Under the pieces are notes generated by a model. The model saw only the letters and a list, made by a program, of their open reading frames with translations. It was not told the origin of the DNA and searched no databases. Below are positions 13,496 through 26,111 of a stretch of DNA of 64,000 nucleotides, piece after piece. Every line of letters begins with the position of its first letter. Position 1 is the first letter of the stretch. The position numbers were made by a program, and so were the translations under genes. Source of the stretch: Liolophura sinensis (lineage: Eukaryota > Mollusca > Polyplacophora > Chitonida > Chitonidae); contig NC_088305.1 in NCBI RefSeq assembly GCF_032854445.1, forward strand, positions 5,399,606-5,463,605, written 5' to 3'.

Positions 13496-13828
13496 CTAGG
13501 TATAATTGATTTCCAATGCTGGTGGTCGAAGAGAACGACATAGCAAATGCAGTAACCTTATAGTTCCCCCCAAAAGATGCATGCTTATTTGGTTTGTCTG
13601 GATCATAAAACACCAGTTGGGGCCAATTGACTTTGTGAATATGGCAGTGTTATTAGAGGCCCCTCTGACGGACTCTATTGTCCTTCCTGACCCTAACTCC
13701 AGTCTCCAATCCAGCAAATGGAAAGAACAAATTACGGTGGTTATTTCTGATGGCTTCTTAGCAATTTGTGCGATGTGCCAGTTATCCAAATAAACCGAAA
13801 GGGATGAGTCTGTAAGGGCCATGTACAA
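13496..13828 (-). other. Stretch open on both strands (110 and 95 codons), unidentified
   Basis: The minus strand is open for 110 codons (starting MYMALTDSSLSVYLDNWHI) and the plus strand for 95 codons in the same stretch. Neither matches a family I recognise and neither has flanking splice signals I can defend. It could be a fragment of a retrotransposon or a processed pseudogene, or chance. Confidence 0.25.
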
Positions 13829-13989
13829 TTGTGGGAGTATGATATCGATGAATGGTACTAATGAACCATACTTATTCTACGTTAAAGGTATCGAGGTGCA
13901 TACCTAACTCAGCTATCCAATAAATCTCCCAAAGGTTGACAGGCCCTTGGCCAATGTCCGAATGTCGCGCCTTCTGTTTCAGCTGCTGC

Positions 13990-14310
13990 TTTACGCCAAC
14001 CATGGCCAGGACATTTGTTTTCGTGTTTTGCGGTTATCCATAATTTGTACGCCATGGACATTTTGGATATAGTTAAAGACATACAGCATAGAGAGTAAAA
14101 GCAGAGCAACGACGACAGTGTGATAGCTGACCGATGAAATACAGCCTCGTCAATTTACAACAGTTAATGTTTTATTCTTACTGCTCATGTAAATGCTGGA
14201 ATAGTAGCAAATTACAGCCCCCTCGCACCATGGCATTCGCAGAATTAGGTAAAAGGAAATTGCAGCAATTTTAACTGCAATTTTTAGACATCACTGGTCT
14301 AGTATTACTC
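13990..14310 (-). repeat. Dispersed repeat family R, minus strand
   Basis: Reversed landmarks: atacagcatagagagtaaaa, gacgacagtgtgatagctga and gacatcactggtctag. Similar minus-strand copies lie at 1-215, 15250-15400, 17590-18005 (split by a SINE) and 33990-34215. Plus-strand fragments lie at 20735-20870, 45045-45150 and 57065-57225. Confidence 0.6.
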
Positions 14311-14577
14311 ATTATCGGCTAGTTTAATTGTGATTCCAACACTTCGCACGTGGTTTGCAGTGATCACTAGCTGGGATACCAGCCCGTAAATCGATAAACT
14401 GAGTTGTTCGAAAGTTATCACGGGCAGCTGTTGCTTTTAACAGTTTTTTGAAGAACGTATGGACAATGCGGGAGATATGCGTGGCGGTTACGACATCATT
14501 GTCACGCGCCTCTTTGGCCTGACATCATCAACTTACAGACGTTTTGATTTAAATATTTCAGGAAATATTTACTTACT

Positions 14578-14812
14578 TGATTGGAGTTCACGCTGTACAC
14601 AAGAATATTACATTTACACGACGGCAGAATGCATTATCATGGGAGGAGACAGGACAAAGCCTGGTGTAACTGACGACCATCCACAGGTTGCTGTCAGACC
14701 TTCCCGCGTAACACCGGAGAGGAGGCCAGTTTTAGCTGGACTTAAACTCGCAGGCATCGCATTTGACAGAGGCCCCTGGGTCATTGGGTTGCGCTAGTAA
14801 GCTAACGACCAA
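14578..14812 (-). mobile_element. SINE family M, diverged, minus strand
   Basis: Shows the reverse of the tail/core (cacaagaatattacatttac; acgacggcag) and a diverged head (tgggttgcgctagtaagcta). A 112-codon frame across it is a by-product. Confidence 0.75.
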
Positions 14813-15406
14813 GCACCTATCAGGAAATAAACTTCGATAAGAGACTTCCTCCATAGTACCAGCCTTACCACTAGGCGTGTTACGGATGTAATATCCTAGA
14901 GACTGACTTGGTGGTAGTACGATTTATTGACTAAGAAGTGATCAAATTTATTTTTGAAAAGGAGCTTTCTCCGTTTGTTTTCTGCTCACAAAGTACAAAC
15001 AGCCAATATCTATATATCGGGATCATGTCGATGTCTGCGGCAACATTTGTACATGCATCATTTCTCTCAGATTTTGGTCGGCGACGGCAGCATGTTAGAC
15101 CCCTGTTTTCACTTGTTAGGCTGTGGCTTTAGGTCAGGGAATTCGCCGAGTATGGGTTGTACCTCACTATCTCAACATGCATACTTGATTTCTTCATATC
15201 ATAATTCCACCAGCCTTCATAACAGGGCGTTATACAAAAAGACGTAGCACTAGGACGCTAGAATAAAGACGACAGTATGAGAGTTGGCAAATGGTCACAC
15301 GTAACCGGTGATATCCGGCCACTTGTCAGTTTATTTCAATTAGGGTTTTTTTTCTTCTAACTACTCATGTAAATGGCTCAAAAGAAGCAGTAAATGGGAA
15401 GATTTA

Positions 15407-15527
15407 TGTTGTGGGTTTTCGTTGGCTCTGTCTTGCTTCCTTCCACCAGTGCTGGCCGCCGTCGTAGAAGTAAAATATTCTTGAGTAACCGGTATACGGT
15501 GTAAACCTCTATTCAAAGAAACAAACG
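15407..15527 (+). mobile_element. SINE family M, 3' fragment
   Basis: Carries gctggccgccgtcgtagaag and aaaatattcttgagtaacc with a small insertion before the tail. Confidence 0.7.
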
Positions 15528-15675
15528 CATTAATCCTCGTTATGTTCCTGGTTTAGCGAAATCTTTCCTGACACAGTCACAACAACGCCAAAATAATGTT
15601 AAAATTAAATTGAAAAACCTATAGTAAACGATATCAGTCCCTAGTCAAATATCTCATATTAAATTTTTTTTTTGG

Positions 15676-15953
15676 AGTCACACCTAAAACCTTAAAAGAA
15701 GAAGATGTAACTTCCTGGCTGGGCGTTCAGCATTAAAAGGACAGTGCAACTACCGGTTGACCCATATAAGTATAATGGCTCAGGGTGTCTTATTTGCCTA
15801 CGGTAAGTCGTCTCAGTAAAGCAGCACTAGATAAAAGAGCGGTGGAAATCTGTCCTGCAACAAGGAGGCACTACATGCACCCTAAGGACTCCTTCGTCGT
15901 TATATGGCTGAAAAATTATTCAGTAAGCCGTTAAACCACAAGCACGCACTTAC
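15676..15953 (+). mobile_element. SINE family D, head truncated
   Basis: Starts cacacctaaaaccttaaaag and continues through acggtaagtcgtctcagtaa and caacaaggaggcactacatg to gttaaaccacaagcacgca. Confidence 0.82.
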
Positions 15954-16577
15954 TCGCCTAATTGGAAGAATACTGTATATAATCTGTATAGATTTACAAT
16001 AAAATATTTAAATTTATCTAACATATAGCTGGACAATATATAAAAGAATGTCTTGTTTGGCTACAAGTACAAATCGAATCACTCCTTTTTTCACACACAT
16101 ATTCTTCAGTAATACTTCGTATTCGAGTAAGTTTTACATATTTTCCTGAATGAGAAAAAATAGTCACCTCACTGCTGCACCAATGTTGGACGATTTCCTA
16201 TGTAGTTGCAAGGGGTCCTTTCCTTTAGAGTGAGTGAGTGAGTGACTGCTCGGGGTTGAACGCCTTTTGTTTAGAAAAGTGTGATGAATGTATATCTGCG
16301 ACAAAACATTCGATATTTCAAGACGCGCGAAAGGTTAAAATTTCCACGCGTAGTTTTAAGAATTGGGTTATTAAAAAATCGTTACGACTCTGTTCACTTT
16401 ATTTACAGGTAAAAAAAACAGCACAGCTAGACTTGTTTAAAGCTTATCTGCATACAGAAGAGAAAAAATATCGATTTCTCACCCGGTGTAACTTTTTAAG
16501 TTGTCAATCAGATAACAGTAAATATATAAAGCAAGGCACCTCCTCTTTTGTAATCATTGACGTATCATTTTTTTTTT

Positions 16578-16762
16578 TTGATTGTTGTTTCACTCAAGAA
16601 TATTTCACTTATGCGACGGCGGCCAGCATTATGGTGGGTGGAAACCGGGCAGAGCCCGGAGGAAACCCACGACCATCCGCAGGTTGTTGGAAGACCTTCC
16701 CACGTACGGCCGGAGAGGAAGCCAGCAGAAGCAGGTCTTGAACTCACAGCGGCCGCACTGAC
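16578..16762 (-). mobile_element. SINE family M, minus strand, head truncated
   Basis: The reverse core is almost consensus (gacggcggccagcattatgg; gaaacccacgaccatccgca). Truncated near the B box. Open frames on both strands here are SINE-derived. Confidence 0.85.
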
Positions 16763-17589
16763 GCATCATAACAAGAACAATATTTACTTGGGCCTGACGT
16801 CGCAGTCTATCGGAAGCTATTTAAATGATCTAATTTTATTGATTATAACAAGGTTTTTGATTTAATGACACTCAAGGCTTCCAACGGGGGACAGCAAAGC
16901 GAAATCTGGTAAAGAGGCACATTTTCTTTCCATTGTCAGGAATTCTAAGGTCGTTTATCCGCAAAAAAATTAAAAACGCGAACAATGTTAAATAACGTCT
17001 CTTCAATAATAGTCCTCCTACTTTTTATGCCTAAGCACCATGCTAGCCTGTGAACTTTTGGTGAAGAACTATTAACTGAGCTGGTTTGGTTCTGGTTCGA
17101 AAGCCCAAGACTCGAACATCATTATAAAGTCGCTTCCATACCTTGTGATTGGTCTGTCGACTTTGAATTCGACTAGTCTAATGAAAATAGATCAAGGTGC
17201 ATTTCATATGTCGAAATAAGACGAAATAACGTTTGCCCTATTTTGGATAGGTCGAATCGGCTGGTCCATAAGAGAAATAACCCTGTGTGAACTTGGCTTG
17301 ACAATACAGCAAAAGAACCATAACAAATACCTACCTTTTACATGAGCTTGCGAGGACAGGATTAATTCACATTAAATATGCATGGTGGTAGCTTTGTCAG
17401 TAAAAGTCTAAGTGCCAAGTCCGACATTCGTTTACCAGTCGTAAGCCGTTAAGGGGCTTTCGCAACTCCCACTTCTAAAGCAACAGCCCCAAAGGAATAT
17501 TTCGGAAACAATGCATAAATAGTAAATAAAATTGATAACAAGAGAGAAGCAGACTACATACTCCCATAATACCCCTATGTCAAACCAGA

Positions 17590-18005
17590 GATTAGGGCAT
17601 GGAGAATAAAACTGGAGCAGGGTCGACAGTGCAATAGCTGTCAGCTTTCTATATATCGGGTTTTATTCTATCTGTCGCTGTGAGTTCAAGTCCAGCTCAT
17701 GCTGGCTTCCTCTCCGGCCGTACGTGGGAAGGTGTTGCAGCAACCTGCGGATGGTCGTAGGTTTCTCCCGGTCTCTGCCCGGTTTCTTCCCACCATAATG
17801 CTGGCCCGCCGTCGTATAAGTGAAATATTCTTGAGTACGACGTGAAAAACCAATCAAATAATTAAATAAATAACTTTATTCTATCTGTTCACGCGAATAT
17901 TATAATAGCAGAATTTTGTCTCGAGCACCATGGCTTAAGCAGAGTTAGGTAAAAAAAATGCAGTGATGTTAATTACAATTTATCACTCCTCACTGGTCCA
18001 GAAAA
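17590..18005 (-). repeat. Family R, minus strand, split by SINE
   Basis: R landmarks occur left (gagaataaaactggagca; gtcgacagtgcaatagctgt) and right (agcagagttaggtaaaaaaa; cactcctcactggtccag) of the SINE at 17676-17874. Confidence 0.6.
17676..17874 (+). mobile_element. SINE family M, 5'-truncated, with 14-bp TSD
   Basis: Begins inside the tRNA-like head (cgctgtgagttcaagtcc) and runs through the core to a tail ending aaataaataa. A perfect 14-bp direct repeat, tttattctatctgt, flanks it at 17662-17675 and 17875-17888. 5' truncation with a TSD fits target-primed reverse transcription. It is inserted within a family-R repeat. Confidence 0.92.
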
Positions 18006-18184
18006 CGAAATTAGAAGTAGCCCCTTGGCTGAGGTGGATTTGTGCAGATTTCAGTTGTTCAGATTGTTACACGCAGGGGCTCTTTTTTGTGCGTGGTCCA
18101 TTTTCTCTGAACAAAAGTAAGCGGTATATAAGGGAGTTACACGCCGGTTATCACTCCTGGTGGTTGATAACTTCATTATATGTA

Positions 18185-18420
18185 CGGTGTCTTCCTGTGA
18201 CAGGGTGAATTCATGCTGCCGAGACCGAAGTATCAAGCCGAAGACGCCAGACATGGCACCCTTACCCTGTCACATTACACTGACACCGGGCCAACCAATT
18301 TCCTTGCTATAAATTCTCAGTGCTGAGCGCCAAGCGAGGCCGGAAAAAACTACCATTTTGAAAGTTTTTGACAAAACCTGACCCGGGGTTTAATCCCAGG
18401 TCTCTGAACTTTAGATGATG
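18185..18420 (-). mobile_element. SINE family V, minus strand
   Basis: Reads caagccgaagacgccagaca and ccgggccaaccaatttcctt. The head is reversed (gacccggggtttaatcccag, B-box-like). Homologous to 38443-38700 and to the heads at 22188, 26148 and 30396. Confidence 0.65.
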
Positions 18421-18869
18421 ACTTTATAATGCTTGCACCCTTTGGTTAACATTGTATTACCAGTGATGTTTTTTAGCCATGTTAAGCGATTTCGTTGGAC
18501 AAAAAATGGAATTGTACTATGCACTGAATGTAGAGAGCACAAAACTGTAATGTTAGGGTCGTGACACACACTCACATACCAACTGTCAACATAATAGACT
18601 CAATGTCAATAATCACGAGAACAATTTCTAATACAACGTTCAACATAAATCACCAAATAATATGTAAAGTAAAAACATTAGCACGGATTCATGCTAAAAC
18701 AAAAGCAGTCAACAGTTTTCAATTTGTTTCCCAGAGTAGCGTAAGTAATGTTAAAGGTGCATTAATTTAATCAGTATTTAAACTGTGCACCATGAAAGTT
18801 AAGCTGGCCTTAATCAAAAAGATTTCGTTGGAACTTTATTATATCTATATCTATATCCAATTTGGCGAT

Positions 18870-20300
18870 TTTTTTTTCAGCAGAATATGGCACCTCTATT
18901 TTAAAACATTCTCAGCCGAATTCCTAAATGCTATATCACTTCTAACAATTTCTAACTTTCCCAACTAGTCAGTGACCTCGATTCACGCCTGCACATGTAT
19001 ATGCAGAGTTTAAAAGAAGCGCATTAAACTTTCGGTTCCTTTACTAGAAATGAAATGTCAGTGCCAATAATCCTTACAGCGATCAGTTGGAATTTCATGC
19101 GACCTTTTGTTAAGAAACTACACAAGGCTTCAACATAAGGAACAATGCAAGTCTCTGTCAGTGAATCCAGTTTGTGAACCGATAATTCGTGTTCAGTTAG
19201 CCAACGAGAAGACAGAATTCTTGTAATGACAAAGAGTTACACAGCGCCCTTTTGAAGCTGTCTCGTTGCAGTGGACGCGGAGAGCGATGTGAATACTGAA
19301 AACAATGAAGGCTATTTTGTCCACTAATGATGAGCTCGAGGTCCAACTAACTGAACATGGCCTACCCAAGTTCAAATTTGCATCTCTATTTCTTTACTGT
19401 GAAATTTAAAAATCGTAAAATTCCTTAATACAATCAACAAAAATCTTGAATTTTGGGAGCCAACATTGTTTCACAGTTTTTTTTTTAATTTTTATTTTTT
19501 CTATCTTTCTTTTTGCCGCCTAATCATCATTGAGATCCCTGCCAACAGCAGTGATACTCGGGAGGCAATCGACAGCAGTTTGCTGTAAGAACACTGCTTC
19601 AAATCTCAGACAACTTCCGACGTCCAAACCAAAAATTAAAGAGGCAACCCAGCATAATATTTCAAATTGGACATGACAGGAACTAGCCGGGTGTTTTTGG
19701 AACATTATTTTTTCTAAAGGAAATTAAATCACAGCTGACATGAAAAAGGCTGATCTTTGGCAATTTGAAGTTAAGACCGGTGATTTAGTTGTGCTCCTTC
19801 CTTGCAGGCTTCTTCACTAGATTTTTTTAACAACGTTAACATTTTTTGCTATAATAAATTAGAGTAATATGTGATGCTATTGAACTCACCACAAATAGCC
19901 TAGAATACATGGTGAATGATAATATGGGTAAAAAACAAGGTGTACGGCCAAATGGCCCAAGAGCAAAATCTCACATTACAAATCGTCCAGTTCAAAAAAA
20001 AATATTTACATGTACTCCTGCATAGAAAAGCATTTGGAGAGCCCGAACCTGTGCAATATATATGCTCTCATTTTCTATGTCACAACGATGAAGAATCTTT
20101 ATGAAACTTCCCCTATCAGGATGTTGATCACGATCACCCTGACATTTATTGGATCGCTGCTTGGCCCAAGGCCAAACTGTTCACAAAGTTCCATACAAAT
20201 CACTCCGTAGTATTTTGTCTAAAGTTGCTGACAGACTGCAAGACAAATAAACGATGGCATATACATGTGACCCTTTGCGGAACACCGCTCCCCCCCCCTT
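18870..20300. other. No recognised feature
   Basis: AT-rich sequence with homopolymer runs (poly-T near 19480). Nothing coding is recognised. Confidence 0.5.
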
Positions 20301-20308
20301 CCCTTTCT

Positions 20309-20600
20309 CATAGCACAGTTGGTAGAGCGTCCGCTTCGGGATGTGGTAGATCCAGGGTCAATCCTGTGTTGTTTCACACCTAAGACCTTAAAAGAGGAAG
20401 TCAGTATAATGGCTCGGGCGGGTCGGCTTACTTGTCTTCGGTAAGCCGGCTCAGTTAAGCAGCACTAGATAAAAGGGCTGTGGAAATCCGTCCTTGCAAC
20501 AAGGAGGCACATTACATGTACATGCTCTCTTAGGACTCCTTAGTCGTCATATGATTGGGAAAAAGAGTAAGACGTTAAACCCCAAGAACTTAAGCACTCC
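20309..20600 (+). mobile_element. SINE family D, plus strand, with tRNA-like head
   Basis: The head catagcacagttggtagagcg supplies an A box, and agatccagggtcaatcctg the B-box region. The body (cggtaagccggctcagttaa; acaaggaggcacattacatg) ends ttaaaccccaagaacttaag. Confidence 0.85.
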
Positions 20601-21254
20601 TCTGGGGAGGTAAAAAGATAATCAGATGGCGATGTGTGATAACAGTGTGAGCACTGACCAGGTAACGGCAACATTTCCAGCCAGAAGGTCAATGTGTGGA
20701 AAGCAATTAATATCACTGCATTTTATTTCCCTTTTTACTCAGCTCTGTTAAAGCCATGAAACTAGGGGGCGATTATAAGTTGCTGCTATTTACGCGTTTA
20801 CATAAACAGTTAGAACAAAACCCTAACTACAATAACTTCACAAGATTCCGCATTTTCACCGGTTAAGAATATAATTCCTTCCCTAACCTAAATTATGTTT
20901 CCTCACTCGGAATGCACAGTACGAGATCTACAAAAGGGTAACATATTATACAATACTGTACATTTGACCGCAAAACCGGTGACTAAGAAGACACACATTT
21001 ATATTTATTACTGTTATATGTTGATGGACTACGTTGTTGTGTAAGGCCACACACGAGAATTTTACATTGGCAGTTAGTTTTATGTGTGAAGGAAACCGAA
21101 GTGCCCTGGGTAAACAAGCGATCTTTGGCAAATTACTAACGAAGGTTTCGATGTATGACATAGAGATAAAAAAGTTATCTAGTTTTCAAAGACGCAAGAG
21201 CCATGCAATCACGCTGACTCCTTACTGTAACCAGTGCGATACAAATAGTTTAGT

Positions 21255-21420
21255 TATTGGTGTTGTACGCCGTACTCAAGAATATTTCACTTATACGACG
21301 GCGGCCAGCATTATGGTGGGAGGAAATCGGGAAAACAAACACGACCATACAGATTGATGTCAGTCCCAGTAAAAACAGTTAGAGTGGAAAAAATGTACAA
21401 GGCCGGGTTCGAACTTACCC
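21255..21420 (-). mobile_element. SINE family M, minus strand, decayed
   Basis: Begins ttgtacgccgtactcaagaa and has gacggcggccagcattatgg, then degenerates towards a B-box-like ggccgggttcgaactta. Related decayed copies lie at the equivalent positions of tandem copies B and C. Confidence 0.75.
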
Positions 21421-22187
21421 CCACCCCCACACCAACCCCTTACACACAAACCACCTCGTCTGTCCGATTAACAGGTAACTTCAACCATAAGATCACGGCC
21501 CGAAACCTGGATGAAACATATTTCAACGGAAAGCAGGGTACCAAGCTTTCTAAAAAGTGTCATACTTTATTATTTTATTTAACGAGATTTCACCGAATAA
21601 CATATAGAACAAAATGACAATACTGAACAAATGATTGGTGTGAGTCGAGACAACTATCTTGAGAATTTTATCCAATCAAACGCGTTGCTCTCAGATTGCA
21701 TGGCTTAAGCTGTGACGTAGCCTTTACCATTCACTCCATCAAGTGACATATGATAATACAGAACTACTGTTTAAGATATCATTTTGAGACCGTTTACAAC
21801 GATTTAGTTATGTGTAGCCAAAGGGCCATTTCACAAAGTGTTGTGTAAAATTAGTTGATTTACAGGCCGTGTAATATTCAACGACAGTATCACAAATTAT
21901 GTATGTCAGTAGCAGTCTCGGCCTAAACCGCACTCATCTCCGTAAATTCATTTTGTGCCGTTCCTTTCAGCGTTTAGTCAGCAGTTTCTAAACAACAAAT
22001 ATCGGATATATAAGTTTTTCTCTGAATTTATTACAGCTGAAGAATTCAAATTTTGCTCCTTCGTCTGTCTTGCATACAATGGATGTTTTTCCTGTTTTCT
22101 ATAAACGAGTAGCCTTTATAATAAACTGAAATCTAGGAAAGTAAGAAATTGTTCAATTAGTATTCAAGTCCTGTTTCAATGCGCTAG

Positions 22188-22321
22188 CCTCTCAGTTCTG
22201 AGGGTCAAATGAGGCAGCCGCAAGTACCATTTTTGAAGTCTTTGGTATGGCCCGACCCCGGCTTGATCCCAGGCCTCCCCAATTCGAAGTGATACGCTCT
22301 AAGCATTAAACCAGCGAAGCG
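22188..22321 (-). mobile_element. SINE family V tRNA-like head in copy A
   Basis: In reverse it reads as a tRNA-like promoter: tggtttaatgcttagagcg (A box) and ggcctgggatcaagccgg (B box). Paralogous heads at 26148-26281 and 30396-30532 show it predates the triplication. It is not a working tRNA gene. Confidence 0.6.
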
Positions 22322-24080
22322 GTCCTTTATAAATAAAGTACATCGTATATGTATGTCTTTTCAAATCAAAGCTTGAGTGTATTTAGGAATCCCACGTCGG
22401 TCGCTCATGTCACATTTATATGACCTAATACAGCAGTCTTGGTCACACTGTTCGCTCTTATCACCCTGAAAATGTGGTCCAATTTACTGAATCGGTTTCG
22501 AGTCATTACTCTGTGTTTTATCCTGGGTTCATACGATAAATAACCGGCGCCTTGTGTCGACCTGACCGCTTGTTATTTCATGCTCGGTGGGTGAAGGAGG
22601 AACGCTTAGCGCAGGAAATATCCTTCGTGGTTCTTTCCATTAAACCAGTATCGTGACGACTTGCCATTGTCGCAATAGAGCCCTTCTTAATGGGTCTGAG
22701 CAATGAGAAGCTTTTGTCGACGCTTACTCCAGCGGCTGAGCTTCAAGCTAGGCCAGGAATGGTCGGTGTGAATCGAATTAGTGTGGTCAGAAAGCGCCAT
22801 CAACTGTCCAGTATTTTCCGATAACTACGACCGACTTTCGTCCAACCGTCCCCGGCCGTTATTTATCATTCAGACGAGCAGGAGAAACAGATTTCAACGG
22901 ACAAATTGTTTCGCGATTGTTTGCGTAAGGTAGAGAAGGATCAGAGCAGCCAGGATGCGGACATTTTGTATACACTCACATACTACTTACAGTACGGCTG
23001 TAGTATAACATACATGTGTAATTGTCCCGTCAGGACGTGGTCCGCCAGCGTCAAGAGAGAGGCTGTTAGGTAAAGCAAATGTTTACAGGAACACTGAGCA
23101 TGGCCTAACATCAGCAGAGACTAATAGAGCAGCTACGAATTGGTTCTGAGTGGAACTTCAACCCTTACCCATTATAATGATGGGGTCACTTTATTTTTTT
23201 TTCAAATCGAACAATTGTGAGCGTTAATCAAATAACATAGTAATATAATAACATAACGTTATGACGGGATAATCGATAAAAACTAAGACTTGGCTCTGAG
23301 TAAAACGTACTGGACCACACTGCCGTTTGTAGCGATGCGATCGGTTTATTAAAACAACGCAAACGATCAAGTGACGTTTTATTCTGTCAGAAGTTTTGAA
23401 ATCTCAAGCGTGCGGGCTGACAGGTAACATGTTACAGTCTAAACCATAAGGCGAAATAATCACGGTTAATCATCTCTATATGTGTACTACATTCATGAGA
23501 TCACCCTAGAACTCGTTGTTTGATAAAGGAAGTAACTGTGTGTGAGTCTGTCACTGCTAAGAAGTAATTCAGTTTAGCATGCTTTTTGTTGTGTATTTTC
23601 ACGTAAGCAAGCGTAATCCTTTCAGTTCTGGTGGACATACACTAGGTTAGGGTTGTAGAACGTATATCGGGTTGTAATCTTACAATGCATTTTGACAACC
23701 ACGTGTTAAAACGTTAAAACTTTGTCGTATAATTTTTGTCCATTCTTGAATTAAAGACATGCCGGAGTTGCCGAGATCAATATATTTCCTTCTCAACTGA
23801 GACCAGTGAGCGTCTGGAAATAATTATTGCTGGCATTCCTTTAAAGTGTAACTGTAATGGTGTGAAATTTACTAGACGGACAAGTCAAAACCATTCATTT
23901 AAATGTTTGGAGATAGTTAAATGCATTAAATGTTTAAATTCTAAGTTAAGCTTTATATGAAGCCGCCCTAATTCCTTACTTGTGCTTTATATACTTTCTT
24001 GGTGTTTTTGATGGTTTGTGTTGCTCGTTAATTGCAAATTGTTCTTGTGATTATTGATATGGAGCGTCCTTTTTCGTTGA

Positions 24081-24424
24081 GTGAGTGAGTGATTGGGGTT
24101 TAACGTCGTGCTCAACAATTTTTCAGACATATGACGACGAAGGAATCATTAGGGTGCATGTACGTGTAATGTGCCTCCTTGTTGCAGGACGGATTTCCAC
24201 CGCTCTTTTATTTAGTGCTGCTTCACTGAGACGACTTACCGAAGGCAAGTAAGCCGTCCCGCCCGAGCTATTATACTGATACGGGTCTATCCCCTTCATG
24301 CTGAACGCCAAGCGAGGAAGTTACAACTTCCTCTTTTAAAATCTTAGGTGTGACTCGATCAAGGATTGATCCTGGATCTACCGCTTCCGAAGCGAACACT
24401 CTACCAACTGTGCTATCCGGGCCG
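24081..24424 (-). mobile_element. SINE family D in copy A, with TSD
   Basis: Full-length minus-strand element. Its 3' end is the (gagt)n stretch at 24081, followed by ggggtttaacgtcgtgctca, the body (tgcctccttgttgcaggacg; gagacgacttaccgaaggca) and a tRNA-like head, whose reverse reads ccggatagcacagttggtag and has the B-box-like ggatcaatcc. Flanked by gtcctttttcgttga (24066-24080) and gtcctttatcgttga (24425-24439). Tandem copy C shows the pre-insertion site. Confidence 0.92.
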
Positions 24425-25639
24425 GTCCTTTATCGTTGACGGCTGGTATTCGTTTTTACGTCTAGATTCTGAACCATGTAGCCAGTGTTCGGATACAATC
24501 ACGACACAGGATGTTTTCCCCTCTCCAAACACAACTTTTAATTTGGTATAGCTCTTATTACCTACCCACCGGTAAAATATCGCTGAAATAAAGTTCCCAA
24601 CCATTTCACTTATACGTCAATGTAAAGACACTTTTCATACATTTAATACGTCCAAAATATTAGTAAAAGTATCTTAGGTGAAACATTTTCAAGTCCGTTA
24701 CTTACTTCGATTTTGAAGAAACGGTAATAAATGCGAATACCATCCATTTAATGCCAGGAAAGTTCCACTAGAAAAATCTTTGACAAATGGGGCTTTTCAT
24801 GGTTTTAATGTATTTTCACGATGCTTATCAATCTTTACCACAAAACGGTAAAGACAAATATTATGATGCTAGAACAGATACATAGGTTTACTGTGGAAAA
24901 AAGACGGACCAGTGCAATTATCGGTACTCCGCATTTAGCTACAATCGGAGAATTCAAATTGGTCATTTACAGAATCTTACCACGCGCGATTCCCGTAGAA
25001 GCTTTGCAAAAACAATTCTACTCGTCCTATTTTTAGACACCTCATACCTTTTCATTGGCCTTTATCAGGAGGCATTCAAAACACCTATCAAACAGTTTAT
25101 TTCGCCTTTTTTGTCCTTGCTAAACCATCCATACTGGTTTCCCTGGATGTGTTCACATGGTTAAGATGGCCTTTTCATCTGATTACAAACAGCACACCAA
25201 TATGTACGTGAATTAACATCCTCTGTTGAAGCTTCCAGGAGAACTTATGAAAGCAAATTGGATATTGTCCTCCGCTTTTACTTGTCTTCACCTGTAAAAT
25301 ATGGTAAAGGTTTGAGCCCAGTAAGAACAGCCTCGCGCTCTTGAATCCTGTAAGAATATTCACATTAACCACGGGCTCACTTATAACGATAAGTGGGGGC
25401 TTTGTTGGCTCAGATATTGAAAACGCTGTCTCGCTGCGACTATCCTGCCCCTGACAAAACCTCACCGCTCTCGTATCAATGGAAATTTCTTGAGCAAGGC
25501 GTTAAACACACTCAAATAAATAAATATTACGCTGTGTTCCCCGCAACACACAGCATGTGTACATGTAGAAGTACCAACCACCAGAACAATCTGACCTCAA
25601 GGCACTCAGCACACAGTGGGCAACGCAGTGTACAGGGTG

Positions 25640-25792
25640 TGTATTACAGTATGGCTATGTTATAGCAGAACCTTTGCTCTTTATGGCTATTTTAAAGCAG
25701 AAACGCTGCACTGTATGGCAGTTTGATAGTTGAACCGTTGCTCTGTGTTATCATTTTATAGTAGAACCGCTGTCATGAATAGCAATTTCAGA
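25640..25792 (+). repeat. Minisatellite at end of copy A (about 32-bp units)
   Basis: Four or five degenerate units of the type tatggctattttatagtaga plus accgctgctctg lie at the junction between copies A and B. The same minisatellite at 29860-30075 marks the B/C junction with more units. Confidence 0.8.
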
Positions 25793-25794
25793 TT

Positions 25795-25880
25795 TTATGA
25801 GAGGAAACCGGGCAGAGCCAAGGGGAAACCAGCAACCATTTACAGGTCAATCTACAAGGCTGGATTTCAACTCCCCTGTC
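25795..25880 (-). mobile_element. SINE family M remnant at A/B junction
   Basis: Only the stretch gaggaaaccgggcagagcc and neighbouring core remain. A paralogous remnant lies at 30083-30200. Confidence 0.6.
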
Positions 25881-25949
25881 CTCACCTCTCTACCTCGCCA
25901 GTCTCACAAATAGTAGCTTGAACCAGTCGATCACGGTAGACATTTCTTT

Positions 25950-26111
25950 GGCTGATACCTTCCCTTACCTTGATATTATTGCAAAACAATAATCTTTATA
26001 ATAAACTCATATCCAAGATAGTAGTGAATTGGCTAATACCTTCCCTTACCTTGATATTATTGCAAAACAATAATCTTTATAATACACTCATATCCAAGAT
26101 AGTAGTGAATT
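25950..26111 (+). repeat. 81-bp direct duplication in copy B
   Basis: A block beginning ggct.ataccttcccttacc and ending agatagtagtgaatt occurs twice in a row at a period of 81 bp, with about two differences. Copies A and C have one block each, so the duplication arose in B alone. Confidence 0.9.

Larger units (their letters stand above)
21255..25660 (+). repeat. Tandem segmental copy A
   Basis: First of three head-to-tail copies of a segment of about 4 kb. Clear homology to B and C runs from about 22105 (cctttataataaactg) onward. The preceding 21255-21500 SINE-like stretch probably corresponds to 25795-25950 and 30083-30260. Landmarks shared by all three include tcctgggttcatacgat (A 22521, B 26478, C 30725) and ggagat.gttaaatgcatt. 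Copy A carries an inserted SINE at 24081-24424 and keeps an intact TTAA site at 23841-23844. No coding capacity is recognised. Confidence 0.85.

Noticed and set aside
16238-16865. 167-aa and 102-aa ORFs
   Set aside because: The C-terminal halves are the antisense of a family-M SINE; the rest has no recognisable domain.
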